Source of the DNA: Chloroflexota bacterium
GTDB taxonomy: Bacteria; Chloroflexota; Limnocylindria; Limnocylindrales; CSP1-4
DNA length: 33,131 bases
Assembly (NCBI GenBank): GCA_013815585.1
Contig: JACDFU010000008.1
Location: 1 to 33,131 of the forward strand
Direction of reading: 5' to 3'
Shown here in pieces: positions 15,639 to 23,342 of the stretch. Position 1 is the stretch's first letter. The number at the start of each line of letters is the position of its first letter. The notes below the pieces were generated by a model. That model searched no databases. It was given only the letters and a program-made list of their open reading frames with translations, and had not been told where the DNA came from. The translations under genes were made by a program, and so were the position numbers.

Positions 15639-16118
15639 TCAGTCGCCGAGCTGGCCTCGCAGCGCGCCGCCCGGAAACTCCGTGTTGTGGACATTGACGT
15701 AGTAGCCCGTCGGGTCCGCGATGATGCCCGCGATGGTGCGTGACTCGGCTGGTACGCAGCCGAGCGTCGTGCCCAGGGAAAGGGGCCCGAGAGGGACCAC
15801 GACGGGGCCGTTCACGCCCGCCGGCGCCTCGTGGATGTGCGCTGCGAAGGGTGTGTCATCCACATTTGGGGTGATTCCGACCAAGGTGATCGTGTAGCAA
15901 ATCGTCTTCTGACCGGGGTTGAGGGTGAGGGTCGCTGTTCCGCTGCCGCCGAGGTCGCCCTGGTTCGGAACGCCCGCAGCGTTGACCTCTTCGGCACCTG
16001 AGAGCGTGGTCGTGAAGGTGAACGCGCGTGCGGTGTCGCTCTTCGCGAGCGCCACCCCGGCGATCATGAGCGAGGCGAGCCCCGCCAGCAGAAGTGGCAG
16101 GAGTCTCGTTCTGGCCAT
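15639..16118 (-). CDS. Secreted CHRD-domain protein
   Basis: Exported protein of 159 residues with a signal peptide at 1-25 (MARTRLLPLLLAGLASLMIAGVALAK). The mature part is one CHRD (chordin-like) domain: FTTTLSGAEEVNAAGVPNQGDLGGSGTATLTLNPGQKTICYTITLVGI, then AAHIHEAPAGVNGPVVVPL and a final YYVNVHNTEFPGGALRGQLGD, which is the family's signature ending. Its biochemical role in bacteria is not established. ATG 16118 has a near-perfect GGGAGGA ribosome-binding site seven bases upstream, so it is translated from a leadered mRNA; the upstream track extension to 16268 is not needed. Divergent from the GNAT gene. Confidence 0.92.
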   Translation of the reverse strand: MARTRLLPLLLAGLASLMIAGVALAKSDTARAFTFTTTLSGAEEVNAAGVPNQGDLGGSGTATLTLNPGQKTICYTITLVGITPNVDDTPFAAHIHEAPAGVNGPVVVPLGPLSLGTTLGCVPAESRTIAGIIADPTGYYVNVHNTEFPGGALRGQLGD

Positions 16119-16262
16119 TGGAAATCCTCCCTGATTGCGCTTGCGGCGCTTGGTCTGGCCGCTGACTTCGCAGAAGCGCATGCGGCCGCCTGCAAGGCTT
16201 ACTACGTTGCTGCTCGCCTGGCGGATCGTCGCGCTTTTCTCACCGAGGACCCCCACGGCGGT

Positions 16263-16268
16263 CATCAT
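16263..16268 (+). promoter_or_regulatory. Candidate -10-like hexamer for GNAT gene
   Basis: CATCAT, then six bases, then ATG 16275. No ribosome-binding site is visible, which fits a leaderless message. Confidence 0.25.
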
Positions 16269-16274
16269 CGCGTG

Positions 16275-16907
16275 ATGAGTTCCGGGAATTCAACGCCTGG
16301 CCGTTCCGCGAGTTTGCTTGAAGCCCTCACACCCGTCACGCTCGAGGGATCCCGCCTCCGACTGGAGCCGATGACTCGCGATCACCTGCCCGGACTCGTC
16401 GAGGTCGGGCTGGATGCGGCCATCTGGCGCTGGATGTACGAGGTGATCGACACCCCGGACAAGATGAAGCGCTGGCTGGAGACAGCGTTGGAGGCGGCCG
16501 CGGCCGGGAGCGAGCTTCCGTTCGCCTCGATCGAGCTCTCGACCGGCCGGGTCGTGGGCAGCACCCGCTACCTATCGATCGTCCCCGAGCACCGCCGCCT
16601 CGAGATCGGCTGGACCTGGCTCGCACCCGAATGGCAGCGCAGCGGCATCAACCGCGAGGCAAAGCTGCTGTTGATGCAGCACGCCTTCGAGGAGCTCGGT
16701 TGTCGCCGAGTGGAGTTCAAGACTGACGCGCTCAACGAGGGCTCGAGAGCCGCGCTGCTCGGCATGGGTGCGACCTTCGAGGGGATCTTCCGCCGCCACA
16801 TGACCATGGCCGACGGCCGCCTCCGGGACTCGGCTTACTACAGCGTCATCGACTCCGAGTGGCCAGGGGTGCGACGGGGGCTGGAGCGACGCCTCGGGCA
16901 GTCGTAA
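16275..16907 (+). CDS. GNAT-family N-acetyltransferase (RimJ/RimL-like)
   Basis: Acetyl-CoA-dependent N-acetyltransferase of 210 residues, cytoplasmic. The protein opens LTPVTLEGSRLRLEPMTRDHLPGLVEVG, the usual start of the RimJ/RimL subgroup. The core has LEIGWTWLAPEWQRSGINREAKLLLMQHAFEELGCRRVEFKTDALNEGSRAALLGMGATFEGIFRRHMTMADGRLRDSAYYSVIDSEW. This resembles proteins that acetylate ribosomal-protein or peptide N-termini or small amines; the substrate is unknown. The track uses GTG 16272; ATG 16275 follows directly and sits six bases after CATCAT, so I prefer it. Divergent from the CHRD gene across about 150 bp. Confidence 0.9.
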   Translation: MSSGNSTPGRSASLLEALTPVTLEGSRLRLEPMTRDHLPGLVEVGLDAAIWRWMYEVIDTPDKMKRWLETALEAAAAGSELPFASIELSTGRVVGSTRYLSIVPEHRRLEIGWTWLAPEWQRSGINREAKLLLMQHAFEELGCRRVEFKTDALNEGSRAALLGMGATFEGIFRRHMTMADGRLRDSAYYSVIDSEWPGVRRGLERRLGQS

Positions 16908-16936
16908 GGGCAGCTCCCGAGTAAGGGGCGGGGGAC

Positions 16937-17012
16937 TGGAGCGGGAGACGAGGTTCGAACTCGCGACATTCAGCTTGGAAGGCTGACGCTCTGCCAACTG
17001 AGCTACTCCCGC
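16937..17012 (-). tRNA. tRNA-Gly (anticodon UCC)
   Basis: Read on the minus strand, GCGGGAG pairs with CTCCCGC as the acceptor stem. The D arm is GCTC-AGTTGGCA-GAGC, the anticodon arm TCAGC-CTTCCAA-GCTGA with anticodon TCC at 16977-16979, and the T arm contains GTTCGAAC. The discriminator is T and the 3' CCA is encoded (16939-16937). It reads Gly GGA, with wobble to GGG. It is a single tRNA between convergent and divergent protein genes. Confidence 0.97.
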
Positions 17013-17022
17013 TCGTTCCCCA

Positions 17023-17031
17023 ATCGTAGCC
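17023..17031 (-). promoter_or_regulatory. Extended -10 promoter element for tRNA-Gly
   Basis: GGC-TACGAT on the minus strand, ending ten bases before the mature tRNA 5' end. It matches the GGC-TANNNT context seen before proC and the BtuF-like gene. No TTGACA-like -35 is evident. Confidence 0.45.
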
Positions 17032-17076
17032 GACGAGCATTGCGATCAGCCGAGCCCGGGGATGTGGGGAATTGGC

Positions 17077-17082
17077 TACGCT
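17077..17082 (+). promoter_or_regulatory. Candidate extended -10 for cyclase/ATPase gene
   Basis: GGC-TACGCT in TTGGCTACGCTCT, 38 bases upstream of GTG 17121. TATAGA at 17100 is an alternative. Confidence 0.3.
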
Positions 17083-17120
17083 CTCGTGTCCCGGCCGAAT
17101 ATAGAACACGAGGGGTCTGA

Positions 17121-20100
17121 GTGGTCTGTCCGAGCTGTGGCACGGCCAGCGAGAACGGCCAGAAATTCTGTCCGCAGTGCGGGACGCGCCTCGCGCGCGT
17201 CTGCTCCGCGTGCGGCGCGGCGAACGCACCGACCTATCGCTTCTGTGGCGAATGTGGCTCGGCGCTCGGCGATCCCACTGGGCCGGCTGCGTTCAGCGCG
17301 ACGGCTCCCGCAGGGAACGCTCCGCCGGCTCCCTCCGGCCCTGCTCCGAATCTTCCCGCCACCGTCGCCGAACGCCGCGTGGTGACTGTGCTGTTCGCCG
17401 ATCTTGTGGGCTTCACCGGCCTCGCCGAAGATCGGGATCCCGAGGCCGTTCGGGAACTGCTGACGAGATACTTCGAGCGAGCTCGCGAAACGATCGAGCG
17501 GTACGGCGGCACCGTCGAGAAGTTCATCGGCGATGCTGTCATGGCCGTCTGGGGGGCGCCGATCGCTCGCGAGGACGACGCCGAGCGCGCCGTACGTGCG
17601 GCCCTGGAGTTCGTCGACGTGGTGCGCGGGTTGCGGCCGAGTGCCGAGGGGGACGAGATCCTTGCCCGGGCAGCCGTGCTGACGGGGGAAGCAGCGGTCA
17701 CGCTCGGTGCGACGGGTCAGGGCATGGTGGCGGGCGATCTGGTCAACACCGCGTCGCGACTTCAATCGGTCGCGCCGCCGGGCGGCGTGCTCGTGGGTGA
17801 GTCGACACACGCGGCGACTGCGGAGGCAATCGCGTACGAGCGGGCCGGCGAGCACGTCCTCAAGGGCAAGGCGGCCCCCGTCGCTGCCTGGCGCGCGATG
17901 CGGGTCGTCGCGAAGCTGGGCGGCGTTGCCCGCGCGGAGGGCCTGGAGCCGCCCTACGTTGGGCGTGATGCGCAGCTCCGACTGCTGAAGGATTTCCTCC
18001 ATTCCACGGCATCGGAAGGCCGCCTGCGGTTCGTGTCGGTGACCGGACAGGCCGGGACCGGCAAGAGCCGGCTCACGTGGGAGTTCCACAAGTACATCGA
18101 CGGCCTCGTCGATGACGTGTTCTGGCACCAGGGCCGCTCGCCGGCCTACGGCGAGGGCGTGACGTTCTGGGCTCTCGGCGAGATGGTACGGAAGCGGGCA
18201 GGCCTGGCGGAGGACGACGATTCCGCCACCACCCGGGCCAAGATCAGGGCCGCCCTCGAGGAGTACGTCCCCGACGAGGAGGAGCGCCGCTGGATCGAGC
18301 CCACCTTGCTCGGACTGCTTGGCCTCGAGGAGGTCCGGACGGTAGAGCGCGAGGAGCTGTTCGCCGCCTGGCGGACGTTCTTCGAGCGCGTAAGCGACCG
18401 GGGCGTGACCGTCCTGGTCTTCGAGGACGTTCATTGGGCCGACCAGGGTCTGATCGACTTCATCGACCACCTGGCAGAGTGGTCGACCGAACATCCGATC
18501 CTGCTCCTGACGCTGGCACGCGCGGAATTCCTCGAGACGCACCGGGAATGGGGAGCCGGGCGACGGAACTTCGTCGCGCTCTCGCTCGACCCGCTGCCCG
18601 ACGAGGCCATGGGAGAGCTCCTTGCTGGCCTGGTCCCGGGCCTGCCTGACGCCGCCAGGCAGGCGATCCTCGAACGCGCGGAGGGGATTCCGCTGTATGC
18701 GGTCGAGATGGTTCGCAAGCTTCTCGTCGACGGCCGGCTGGAACGGGTGGGGGACGCGTACCGTCCGGTCGACGACCTCGCGCGCCTCGAGATTCCCGAC
18801 ACGCTGCATGCGCTGATCGCTGCGCGTCTCGATTCGCTCGACCCCGCAGAGCGCTCGCTGCTGCACAATGCCGCGATCCTGGGCCAGACCTTCAGCGTCG
18901 CCGCGCTGGCCGCTGTCAGCGGCAGTCCTGCCGAGGCGATCGAGCCGCTGCTCCGCGACCTTGTGCGACGCGAGGTGCTGGCCCACAACCGCGATCCGCG
19001 CTCGCCGGAGCGTGGTCAGTACGGCTTCGTCCAGGCGCTAATCCGCGAGGTCGCGTACGCGACGCTCTCGCGGCGCGACCGCCGTTCGCGCCATCTCGCC
19101 GCGGCGCGGTACTTCGAGGCGTTGGGCGACGATGAGCTGGCGGGCGTCCTGGCCATGCACTACCTGGACGCTTTTCAGGCCTCCGACGAGGGCCCGGAAG
19201 CAGGCGCCATCGCCGCACAGGCCCGGATCGCCCTGCGGGCGGCGGCCGAGCGCGCCCTGGCACTTCACTCCCCCGAACAGGCGCTGTCGTACGTGGATGC
19301 CGCACTGCAGGTCACCCGCGAGCCCCTTCAGCGCGGCCTCCTGCACGAGCTGGCGGGCAGCGCCGCGCGAGGCGCGGCCAGGTCTGACCTGGCGAGGCAG
19401 CACTATCGTCGGGCGCTCGACGAGCTGACCACTGCAGGTGATGGGCGCGGCATCCTGCGGGCCACTGCCGCCATCGGCACGGTCGCCGCGACGGATGGCC
19501 AGGCCCACGACGCGATCGCGCTATTGGAGCCTGCTGTCGCAACGCTCGGTGAGCTCGCGGATACGCCCGAGGGGATCGCGCTCGTATCCACGCTGGCGCG
19601 TAGTTACCTGTTCGCGGATGACTACGCCCGTGCGATCGAGGCCTCTGACCGGGCTCTGATTGCGGCCGAGGCGATCGACGATATCGCCCTCATCACCGAG
19701 GCGGTGCTGACCAAGGGGACGACGCTCGCGTTCACGAGTCGCCATCGCGAGGCGCTGGTCTTGTTGAGCGGTGCGCTCCAGCTCGCGGAGACGAACGGAT
19801 TCGTCGCCTCGGAACTGCGTGCTCGCCTCAACATCAGCTTCCTGCAGCTCTCTGACGATCCACGCCAATCCTTCGCGTCCGCGTATGCGGGCGTGGAACG
19901 AGCTCGGCGCCTGGGCCTCAGAAATTGGACCTTCCTGCTCACCGGCAACGCGTCCAGCGCTGCCTTTGCCCTCGGCGACTGGGATTTCCCCGTCCACGCG
20001 GCCGAGGAGCTCGCCCCCGCGGACGTCACGCTCTCGGGCACGGACGCCTCCGAATTGGTGGGCGTCTCCATGATCATCCAGGCTCTCCGCGGCGACAGGG

Positions 20101-20687
20101 GAAGTGCGGGCGGCGTCGACCGCTTCGACGAGTTGGTTGCGAACACAACCACGACCCAGGAACAGACAACCTATGCGCTCGTCCACGCTTGGCTGGAGGT
20201 CTCGAGAGGACGGTTCGCGGATGCGCTCGCGCACGACGTCGGCGGTACCGATCCCGCGATCAGCCTGCTGTTCTACGTGCCTGCCACGCACGCGGCCCTC
20301 TGGCTCCGCGACCTCTCGGAAAGCCGCTCGCTTCTGGAACGGATCACCGCCACCGGGCTCCATGGACGCTGGGTCACGGCGCTGGGGCAGGCGGTTGCGG
20401 CTGGAATCGCGGCGCTGGAGGGGCGCCTGCCGGAAGCCGAGGTTGGCTGGACGGCATCGCTGACGGCGTTCCGTGAGATCGGCGCAGTGCGCGACGTGGC
20501 GCTGGTCGAGATGGACCGCGCGGCGCTTGCGGAACCTGCAGTGGCCCAAGCCGCGGCGGGAGCCGCGCGCGAGCTGCTCCTGTCCCTTGGCGCGACCGCT
20601 GCCCTACAGCTTCTGGAACAGATCGGCGCTCAATGGGCGCCGATCCGTGAGCCGGCCACGGATGATGCGCGGGCGCTGTCGCGGTAG
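17121..20687 (+). CDS. Zinc-ribbon / class III nucleotide cyclase / AAA ATPase / TPR signalling protein
   Basis: Large cytoplasmic signalling protein of 1188 residues. Residues 1-47 carry two zinc ribbons (CPSC...FCPQC, CSAC...FCGEC). Residues 85-262 are a class III adenylate/guanylate cyclase domain with metal Asp94 (LFADLVGFT) and Asp138 (IGDAVMAVWG), Lys134 and Asp206 at substrate-selecting positions, and Asn209/Arg213 (GDLVNTASR), so it should be active, most likely on ATP. From about 278 comes an AAA_16-type ATPase with Walker A GQAGTGKS (309-316) and Walker B VLVFEDVHWADQ. The C-terminal ~550 residues are helical TPR-like repeats. GTG 17121 has AGGGG upstream. The plan matches the multidomain cyclases of Actinobacteria and Chloroflexi; the input signal is unknown. 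Confidence 0.93.
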   Translation: MVCPSCGTASENGQKFCPQCGTRLARVCSACGAANAPTYRFCGECGSALGDPTGPAAFSATAPAGNAPPAPSGPAPNLPATVAERRVVTVLFADLVGFTGLAEDRDPEAVRELLTRYFERARETIERYGGTVEKFIGDAVMAVWGAPIAREDDAERAVRAALEFVDVVRGLRPSAEGDEILARAAVLTGEAAVTLGATGQGMVAGDLVNTASRLQSVAPPGGVLVGESTHAATAEAIAYERAGEHVLKGKAAPVAAWRAMRVVAKLGGVARAEGLEPPYVGRDAQLRLLKDFLHSTASEGRLRFVSVTGQAGTGKSRLTWEFHKYIDGLVDDVFWHQGRSPAYGEGVTFWALGEMVRKRAGLAEDDDSATTRAKIRAALEEYVPDEEERRWIEPTLLGLLGLEEVRTVEREELFAAWRTFFERVSDRGVTVLVFEDVHWADQGLIDFIDHLAEWSTEHPILLLTLARAEFLETHREWGAGRRNFVALSLDPLPDEAMGELLAGLVPGLPDAARQAILERAEGIPLYAVEMVRKLLVDGRLERVGDAYRPVDDLARLEIPDTLHALIAARLDSLDPAERSLLHNAAILGQTFSVAALAAVSGSPAEAIEPLLRDLVRREVLAHNRDPRSPERGQYGFVQALIREVAYATLSRRDRRSRHLAAARYFEALGDDELAGVLAMHYLDAFQASDEGPEAGAIAAQARIALRAAAERALALHSPEQALSYVDAALQVTREPLQRGLLHELAGSAARGAARSDLARQHYRRALDELTTAGDGRGILRATAAIGTVAATDGQAHDAIALLEPAVATLGELADTPEGIALVSTLARSYLFADDYARAIEASDRALIAAEAIDDIALITEAVLTKGTTLAFTSRHREALVLLSGALQLAETNGFVASELRARLNISFLQLSDDPRQSFASAYAGVERARRLGLRNWTFLLTGNASSAAFALGDWDFPVHAAEELAPADVTLSGTDASELVGVSMIIQALRGDRGSAGGVDRFDELVANTTTTQEQTTYALVHAWLEVSRGRFADALAHDVGGTDPAISLLFYVPATHAALWLRDLSESRSLLERITATGLHGRWVTALGQAVAAGIAALEGRLPEAEVGWTASLTAFREIGAVRDVALVEMDRAALAEPAVAQAAAGAARELLLSLGATAALQLLEQIGAQWAPIREPATDDARALSR

Positions 20688-20707
20688 GTCGCGTGACTGA
20701 GTCGCTT

Positions 20708-21389
20708 CTAGCTCGCCACTGGTTGCAGGACGTCCAGTGAGGCCCGCTCGCCGGCAGGGATGATCGTCTCGTCGCTGCCGCGGAGGACGGTCATCACGCC
20801 CCAGTCTCGGACGTCGAGCGTGCCGGCCGCTGGGTCGAGGATGCAGCTCGTGTGCTCGTCCAGGCCGAGCACCACGGTGGTCGGCGGCAGAAGCTCGCGC
20901 AGCCGCTCAAAGCGGTCACGGCCCACGAAGCACCGGCTCGTGTCGAGCCCAGCCCCGCCCTCCGTGTTGTTCCAGTGCGGCACCACGGTGAGCTCGATGC
21001 CGATGTCGGCACAGAGATCGAGGCCCGGGCGCCAGCTCAGTTCCTCCCCCGCCTTGTAGATCTCGTAGACCGGCAGGCAGTGCGTCCCGATCGCCACGGC
21101 GGCCGCGCTCGCCAGAGCCAGGCCGGAACCGCCATGCCATGCACCTCCGGGTCGCCTGCGTCGCCCGGCGAAGCGCCCGGATCACGACCACCTCCGGGTG
21201 GTGGTTCCCTAGGCTGTGGCGCACGAAATCGGCCAGCCTGCCGGCGACCGCGTCGGCGTTCGGCTGGAAGCCCGCCGGGGTGGGCAGGATGGCGACGCGG
21301 ACTGGGCTGGGGAATCTGCGCAGCACCTCTTCGTGGACTTGCCTGCCGCTCCGCGCGGTCTCCCCGGATCCGAACAGGACGAGCGGTCC
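20708..21389 (-). pseudogene. Decayed peptidase S51/cyanophycinase-like gene (frameshift plus apparent internal loss)
   Basis: Two adjoining minus-strand frames carry parts of one protein. The 5' part reads GPLVLFGSGETARSGRQVHEEVLRRFPSPVRVAILPTPAGFQPNADAVAGRLADFVRHSL...VVVIRALRR. The 3' part, in another frame, reads GGAWHGGSGLALASAAAVAIGTHCLPVYEIYKAGEELSWRPGLDLCADIGIELTVVPHWNN...CFVGRDRFERLRELLPPTTVVLGLDEHTSCILDP. Together they match, from memory, a Chloroflexi/Actinobacteria S51-like family. The middle part (the GPGSPTYA-type segment) is missing. The break falls near 21140-21180. No in-frame ATG, GTG or TTG precedes the conserved start at about 21389. The convergent cyclase gene ends 20 bp away. 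An assembly error is possible for the frameshift but less so for the missing segment. Confidence 0.75.
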
Positions 21390-21442
21390 GCGGGCAGCCG
21401 CCAGCCCGCTGCTGCCCCGGTCGGGTGTGGCCTCCGTGTGCC

Positions 21443-21892
21443 TCAGCTGACCTGGCGCTGCGCCTGCTCCTTGCGCGCGGCCATCCGGGCCCCGAGCTCC
21501 TCGAGCTCGGCCTTGTCGAAGACCTGCCGTGCCTTGGAGAACATCTCGCCCTCTTCCTCTTCGACGTGATGCTCGATGTTCTCCTTCATCACCTTCGCCT
21601 TGGGACCCCAGGTCTCGTGGTCGAAGGGAAGTGCGGAGAGCTCGCCCATCAGGGTATCGACGACGTTGTGCTCCTCGTAGCCCTCGAGCACGATCTCCTT
21701 GGCCCTGGGGTGCTCCTTGAGGGCCGGGTAGAAGATCTCCTCCTCGATCACCTCGTGGACCGTCAGCTCGGCCTTGATCTTGGTGAACAGCTCCTCTCGC
21801 GTCTTGACGCCGCGCTCAGTCGTCGTCTCCAGCTCATCGAGGAGCTTCTTCACCTTGGCGTGGTCGTCGGTCAGGAGCTTGATCGCGTTCAC
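21443..21892 (-). CDS. Hemerythrin HHE-domain protein
   Basis: Four-helix di-iron protein of 149 residues, cytoplasmic; such proteins bind oxygen or nitric oxide or sense iron and redox state. Ligand-type residues are visible in the right order: His11 (DDHAKV), His46 and Glu50 (TVHEVIEEEIFYP), His75 (YEEHNVV), and His108/His109 with a following Glu (IEHHVEEEEGEMF). The start is GTG 21892 preceded by GAGGAGG, one of the strongest ribosome-binding sites in the window, so this message has a leader. It stands upstream of the decayed S51-like gene, whose conserved start lies 54 bp after its stop. Confidence 0.93.
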   Translation of the reverse strand: MNAIKLLTDDHAKVKKLLDELETTTERGVKTREELFTKIKAELTVHEVIEEEIFYPALKEHPRAKEIVLEGYEEHNVVDTLMGELSALPFDHETWGPKAKVMKENIEHHVEEEEGEMFSKARQVFDKAELEELGARMAARKEQAQRQVS

Positions 21893-22028
21893 AGGTCCTC
21901 CTCAGGCGTGGTCAGGGGTTAAGGGGGTCGTCCACGCAAACGGGACCACGGCGGCGGGGCGATGCTCGCATCAGGCAGCGGGGCCAGGCTCTCACTGCCC
22001 TTTCAGTCCGGCGGGACCCCCTCGGCTT

Positions 22029-22475
22029 CTACCCCGCGTCGGCCTCCAGCCGGTCGATCTTCTCGATTCTCGCGACGTGGCGCCCGCCCGCGAACTCGGT
22101 GGCGAGAAAGGCCTCCACGCACGCCCGGGCCACCGCCGTGCCCACGATGCGCGCCCCCATCGAAAGCACGTTGGCGTCGTTGTGCTTTCGACCCAGACCC
22201 GCGACGACCGGGTCTGATGCCTCGACGCAGCGGATGCCGCGCACCTTGTTGGCTACGATCGCTTCGCCGGTTCCGCTGCCACCGAGCACGATGCCTCGCT
22301 CGCATTCGCCGCGGGCGACCGCCTGAGCGGCAGGCGCGATGGCATCGGGGTAGTCGTCAGCCTCGCCGCCGTCCGTGGCGAAGTCGACCGGCTCATGCCC
22401 GAGCTCGTGCACCCACTCGATCACCTGGCCCTTGAGGGGCAGCCCGGCGTGATCCGAAGCGACGCAGATCCTCAC
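22029..22475 (-). CDS. rpiB: Ribose-5-phosphate isomerase B family protein (Glu-type)
   Basis: Interconverts ribose-5-phosphate and ribulose-5-phosphate in the pentose phosphate pathway; 148 residues, cytoplasmic. MRICVASDHAGLPLKG, GGEADDYPD and RKHNDANVLSMGARIVG are typical of the RpiB/LacAB fold. The active-site loop reads GIVLGGSGTGEAIVANKV: the catalytic Cys of E. coli RpiB is absent and Glu71 takes its place, as in the Mycobacterium tuberculosis enzyme. GTG 22475 lies six bases after TACGGT, within the end of the upstream LOG gene, so the gene may have its own leaderless promoter as well as read-through. A related sugar-phosphate isomerase role cannot be excluded. Confidence 0.9.
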   Translation of the reverse strand: MRICVASDHAGLPLKGQVIEWVHELGHEPVDFATDGGEADDYPDAIAPAAQAVARGECERGIVLGGSGTGEAIVANKVRGIRCVEASDPVVAGLGRKHNDANVLSMGARIVGTAVARACVEAFLATEFAGGRHVARIEKIDRLEADAG

Positions 22476-22481
22476 CTGATC

Positions 22482-22487
22482 ACCGTA
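22482..22487 (-). promoter_or_regulatory. Candidate -10 element for rpiB
   Basis: TACGGT on the minus strand, six bases (GATCAG) before GTG 22475, located in the 15 bp between the LOG stop and rpiB. Confidence 0.35.
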
Positions 22488-22490
22488 CCT

Positions 22491-23291
22491 TCACTCCGGC
22501 TCGGCCGTGCGAGCCGCCCGTCGTTCTCTGTCCGCCTCCGCGGCCTCATCTGTCTGGGATGTCGCTGCGGCAACGGCTTCGGCCCTGAGCTCCTGCTGGG
22601 CCGAGCGGACCAGGATGGCGACCGCCTCTTCGACGTCGTCGGTCACATGGACGAGGCCAACATCCGATCGGGCGATCTTGCCCTCGCCGGCCACCGGTCC
22701 CGCGAGCCAGTCGATCAGGCCGCGCCAGTAGTCGGAGCCGAAGAGGACGACTGGGAAGTGCTCGATCTTGCCCGTCTGGACCAGGGTGAGCGACTCGAAG
22801 AGCTCGTCGAGCGTCCCGTAGCCGCCCGGGAAGATCACGAAGCCCTGGGCGTATTTCACGAACATCGTCTTGCGCACGAAGAAGTACCGAAAGTTGATCG
22901 TCACGTCGCAGTAGGGGTTCGTCGACTGTTCGTGCGGCAACTCGATTGCGAGGCCGATCGACGGGCCGCCGCCCTCGCGAGCCCCACGGTTCGCAGCCTC
23001 CATGATCCCCGGCCCGCCGCCGGTGATGATGGTGAATCCGCTCTCGGCAAGCCGGCGGGCAAGCTGTCTGGCCGCCGGGTACATCGGATCGCTCTCGTCG
23101 GTGCGGGCCGACCCGAAGATGCTGATGCTGATGCCGAGCTCCGCCAGGCTGTCGAAGCCCTCGATGAACTCGCCCATGATTCTCAGCGCGCGCCAGGCGT
23201 CGCTCTGAAGGAAGGTTACGTCCGCAGGCGGCTTCTGGAGAAACCGGCGGTCCTCGGTCGGGCGCGTCTGTGGCCGGCGCTCCTCGGTCAT
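22491..23291 (-). CDS. LOG-family (TIGR00730) nucleotide 5'-monophosphate phosphoribohydrolase-like protein
   Basis: Member of the lysine-decarboxylase-like/LOG family, 266 residues, cytoplasmic. Many members cleave the N-glycosidic bond of nucleoside 5'-monophosphates, including cytokinin precursors, and none is a proven lysine decarboxylase. Signatures seen are ISIFGSARTDESDPMY, TIITGGGPGIMEAANRGA and FVIFPGGYGTLDELFESLTLVQTGKI. The C-terminal 35 residues are a charged Ala/Glu/Arg tail. ATG 23291 is six bases after TATGCT; the track start (23354) would overlap the divergent lipoprotein gene. Upstream of rpiB by 15 bp and probably co-transcribed with it. Confidence 0.93.
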   Translation of the reverse strand: MTEERRPQTRPTEDRRFLQKPPADVTFLQSDAWRALRIMGEFIEGFDSLAELGISISIFGSARTDESDPMYPAARQLARRLAESGFTIITGGGPGIMEAANRGAREGGGPSIGLAIELPHEQSTNPYCDVTINFRYFFVRKTMFVKYAQGFVIFPGGYGTLDELFESLTLVQTGKIEHFPVVLFGSDYWRGLIDWLAGPVAGEGKIARSDVGLVHVTDDVEEAVAILVRSAQQELRAEAVAAATSQTDEAAEADRERRAARTAEPE

Positions 23292-23297
23292 GGCGCG

Positions 23298-23303
23298 AGC
23301 ATA
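23298..23303 (-). promoter_or_regulatory. Candidate -10 element for LOG-family gene
   Basis: TATGCT on the minus strand, six bases (CGCGCC) before ATG 23291. With CATACT on the other strand it makes a divergent pair of leaderless-type starts 51 bp apart. Confidence 0.45.
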
Positions 23304-23330
23304 GCGGCGGTGAATCTCGTGCGCGGTGGC

Positions 23331-23336
23331 CATACT
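23331..23336 (+). promoter_or_regulatory. Candidate -10-like hexamer for lipoprotein gene
   Basis: GGC-CATACT followed by six bases (gaaggc) and ATG 23343. Context GTGGCCATACT closely parallels GTGGCTATACT before proC. Confidence 0.4.
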
Positions 23337-23342
23337 GAAGGC

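Noticed and set aside
16176-16192. GCGCATGCGGCCGC palindromic stretch upstream of CHRD
   Set aside because: It shares the CATGCGG word with the 13.2-13.4 kb hairpins but lacks the matching right arm, so I do not count it as a copy.
17076-18986. 636-residue minus-strand ORF
   Set aside because: Antisense to the cyclase/ATPase gene, whose motifs are unmistakable; the ORF shows no domain features.
21959-21975. GATGC-TC-GCATC in the rpiB-hemerythrin gap as a seventh GCAT hairpin
   Set aside because: The arms are similar, but the 2-base gap between perfect arms and lone position make it too weak to link with the array.
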